Shown: positions 6,275-6,605 of the stretch, in pieces
How positions within the stretch are numbered: the stretch's first letter is position 1
Layout of the letters: each line of letters begins with the position of its first letter
Source of the DNA: Deltaproteobacteria bacterium
GTDB taxonomy: Bacteria; Desulfobacterota; Binatia; UBA9968
NCBI GenBank assembly: GCA_016183075.1
Contig: JACPFH010000572.1
Coordinates: forward strand, 1-6,605
Length of the DNA: 6,605 bases
Direction: 5' to 3'
Program-made: the position numbers and the translations under genes
Notes under the pieces: generated by a model
What the model was told of the DNA's origin: nothing
The model's database searches: none
The model's input: the letters and a program-made list of their open reading frames with translations, nothing else

Positions 6275-6605
6275 CTATCGCTTATAGCCGACCACGAGAT
6301 GGGCCCGATTGGACTCGGGCAGCGCTTCTCCTTCACACTGGAGCGTGACGATGTACGTGCCCGCCTTCGCGATCGCCTCGGATGAAATCATCGCCTCAAG
6401 CTCGTCTTTTGAGACGAAACGAGTCGGTAGCGGCTCGCCGTTCAGCATGACGCGGTGAAACGGCCACATCCCTCCTCGGCCTCGTACCTTCAATACGGTG
6501 GGGCCGGATCCCTCGGTGAGAAAGAGGGGCGATATTTCGAGGTTCGGCGGCAAGCTCTGGTAGGAATAGAATGATGGAATCGGATTCTTGTATTTTTTAA
6601 ATCCG
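6275..6605 (-). CDS. C-terminal part of a protein with an IPT/TIG-like Ig domain, 5'-truncated
   Basis: The last 109 codons of a gene enter from the right edge; the frame is open to 6604, so the TTG at 6553 is internal. The visible protein starts GFKKYKNPIPSFYSYQS and continues into a fold that reads like an IPT/TIG (immunoglobulin-like, plexin/transcription-factor) domain. The pieces are an opening ISPLFLTEGSGPTVLKVRG, the strand RVMLNGEPLPTRFVSKDEL (the usual 'V-x-x-N-G-x-x-x-x-T-x-F-V-S-x-x-x-L' pattern), then KAGTYIVTLQ and PESNRAHLVV. In bacteria such domains are common at the ends of secreted or cell-surface proteins, but the N-terminus that would show a signal peptide is not visible. 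The gene ends 92 bp before the UbiD start on the same strand. A shared transcript is possible, but no functional link is evident. The domain call rests on pattern recognition. Confidence 0.72.
   Translation of the reverse strand, partial: GFKKYKNPIPSFYSYQSLPPNLEISPLFLTEGSGPTVLKVRGRGGMWPFHRVMLNGEPLPTRFVSKDELEAMISSEAIAKAGTYIVTLQCEGEALPESNRAHLVVGYKR

Overview
The window carries seven protein-coding genes, five complete and two cut by the window edges, on GC-rich DNA (about 55-60% by eye). I found no RNA genes, CRISPR arrays, insertion sequences or prophage genes. Gene density, a TTG start, and a solute-binding transporter beside a UbiD/acyl-CoA ligase cluster fit an uncultured soil or sediment bacterium of the Proteobacteria, Desulfobacterota, Tectomicrobia or Rokubacteria kind. 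That placement is an impression from gene content, not a phylogenetic result.

Layout. The left part is read on the + strand. First comes the C-terminal part of an iron/spermidine-type ABC substrate-binding protein (1-585). A complete ABC ATPase of the FbpC/PotA type follows (623-1702), and then an unrecognised 260-residue protein made of two diverged copies of one unit (1845-2627). The right part is read on the - strand, from right to left. It starts with the C-terminus of a protein ending in an IPT/TIG-like Ig fold (6605-6275). Next are a UbiD-family prenylated-FMN decarboxylase (6182-4743), a 98-residue protein whose ATG overlaps the UbiD stop codon (4746-4450), and an EntE/DhbE-like aryl-acid adenylating enzyme or CoA ligase (4326-2668). 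The two blocks converge in a 40-bp gap at 2628-2667.

How the genes may work together. UbiD enzymes add or remove a carboxylate on aromatic or alpha,beta-unsaturated acids, and the ligase would activate an acid to its acyl-adenylate and probably its CoA thioester. Together they look like a small module for an aromatic or unsaturated acid, either decarboxylation or carboxylation followed by CoA activation. The 98-residue protein is the best candidate for an undescribed accessory subunit. The ABC transporter pieces could import a related substrate, but they lie on the other strand and nothing in the sequence ties them to the module. No transporter permease and no UbiX prenyl-FMN synthase are present here.

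The observations most worth checking are the translationally coupled 98-residue protein, the apparent loss of the conserved metal-binding histidine in the UbiD protein, the replaced His-Asn pair in the ligase's aryl pocket, and the internal duplication in the 260-residue protein.
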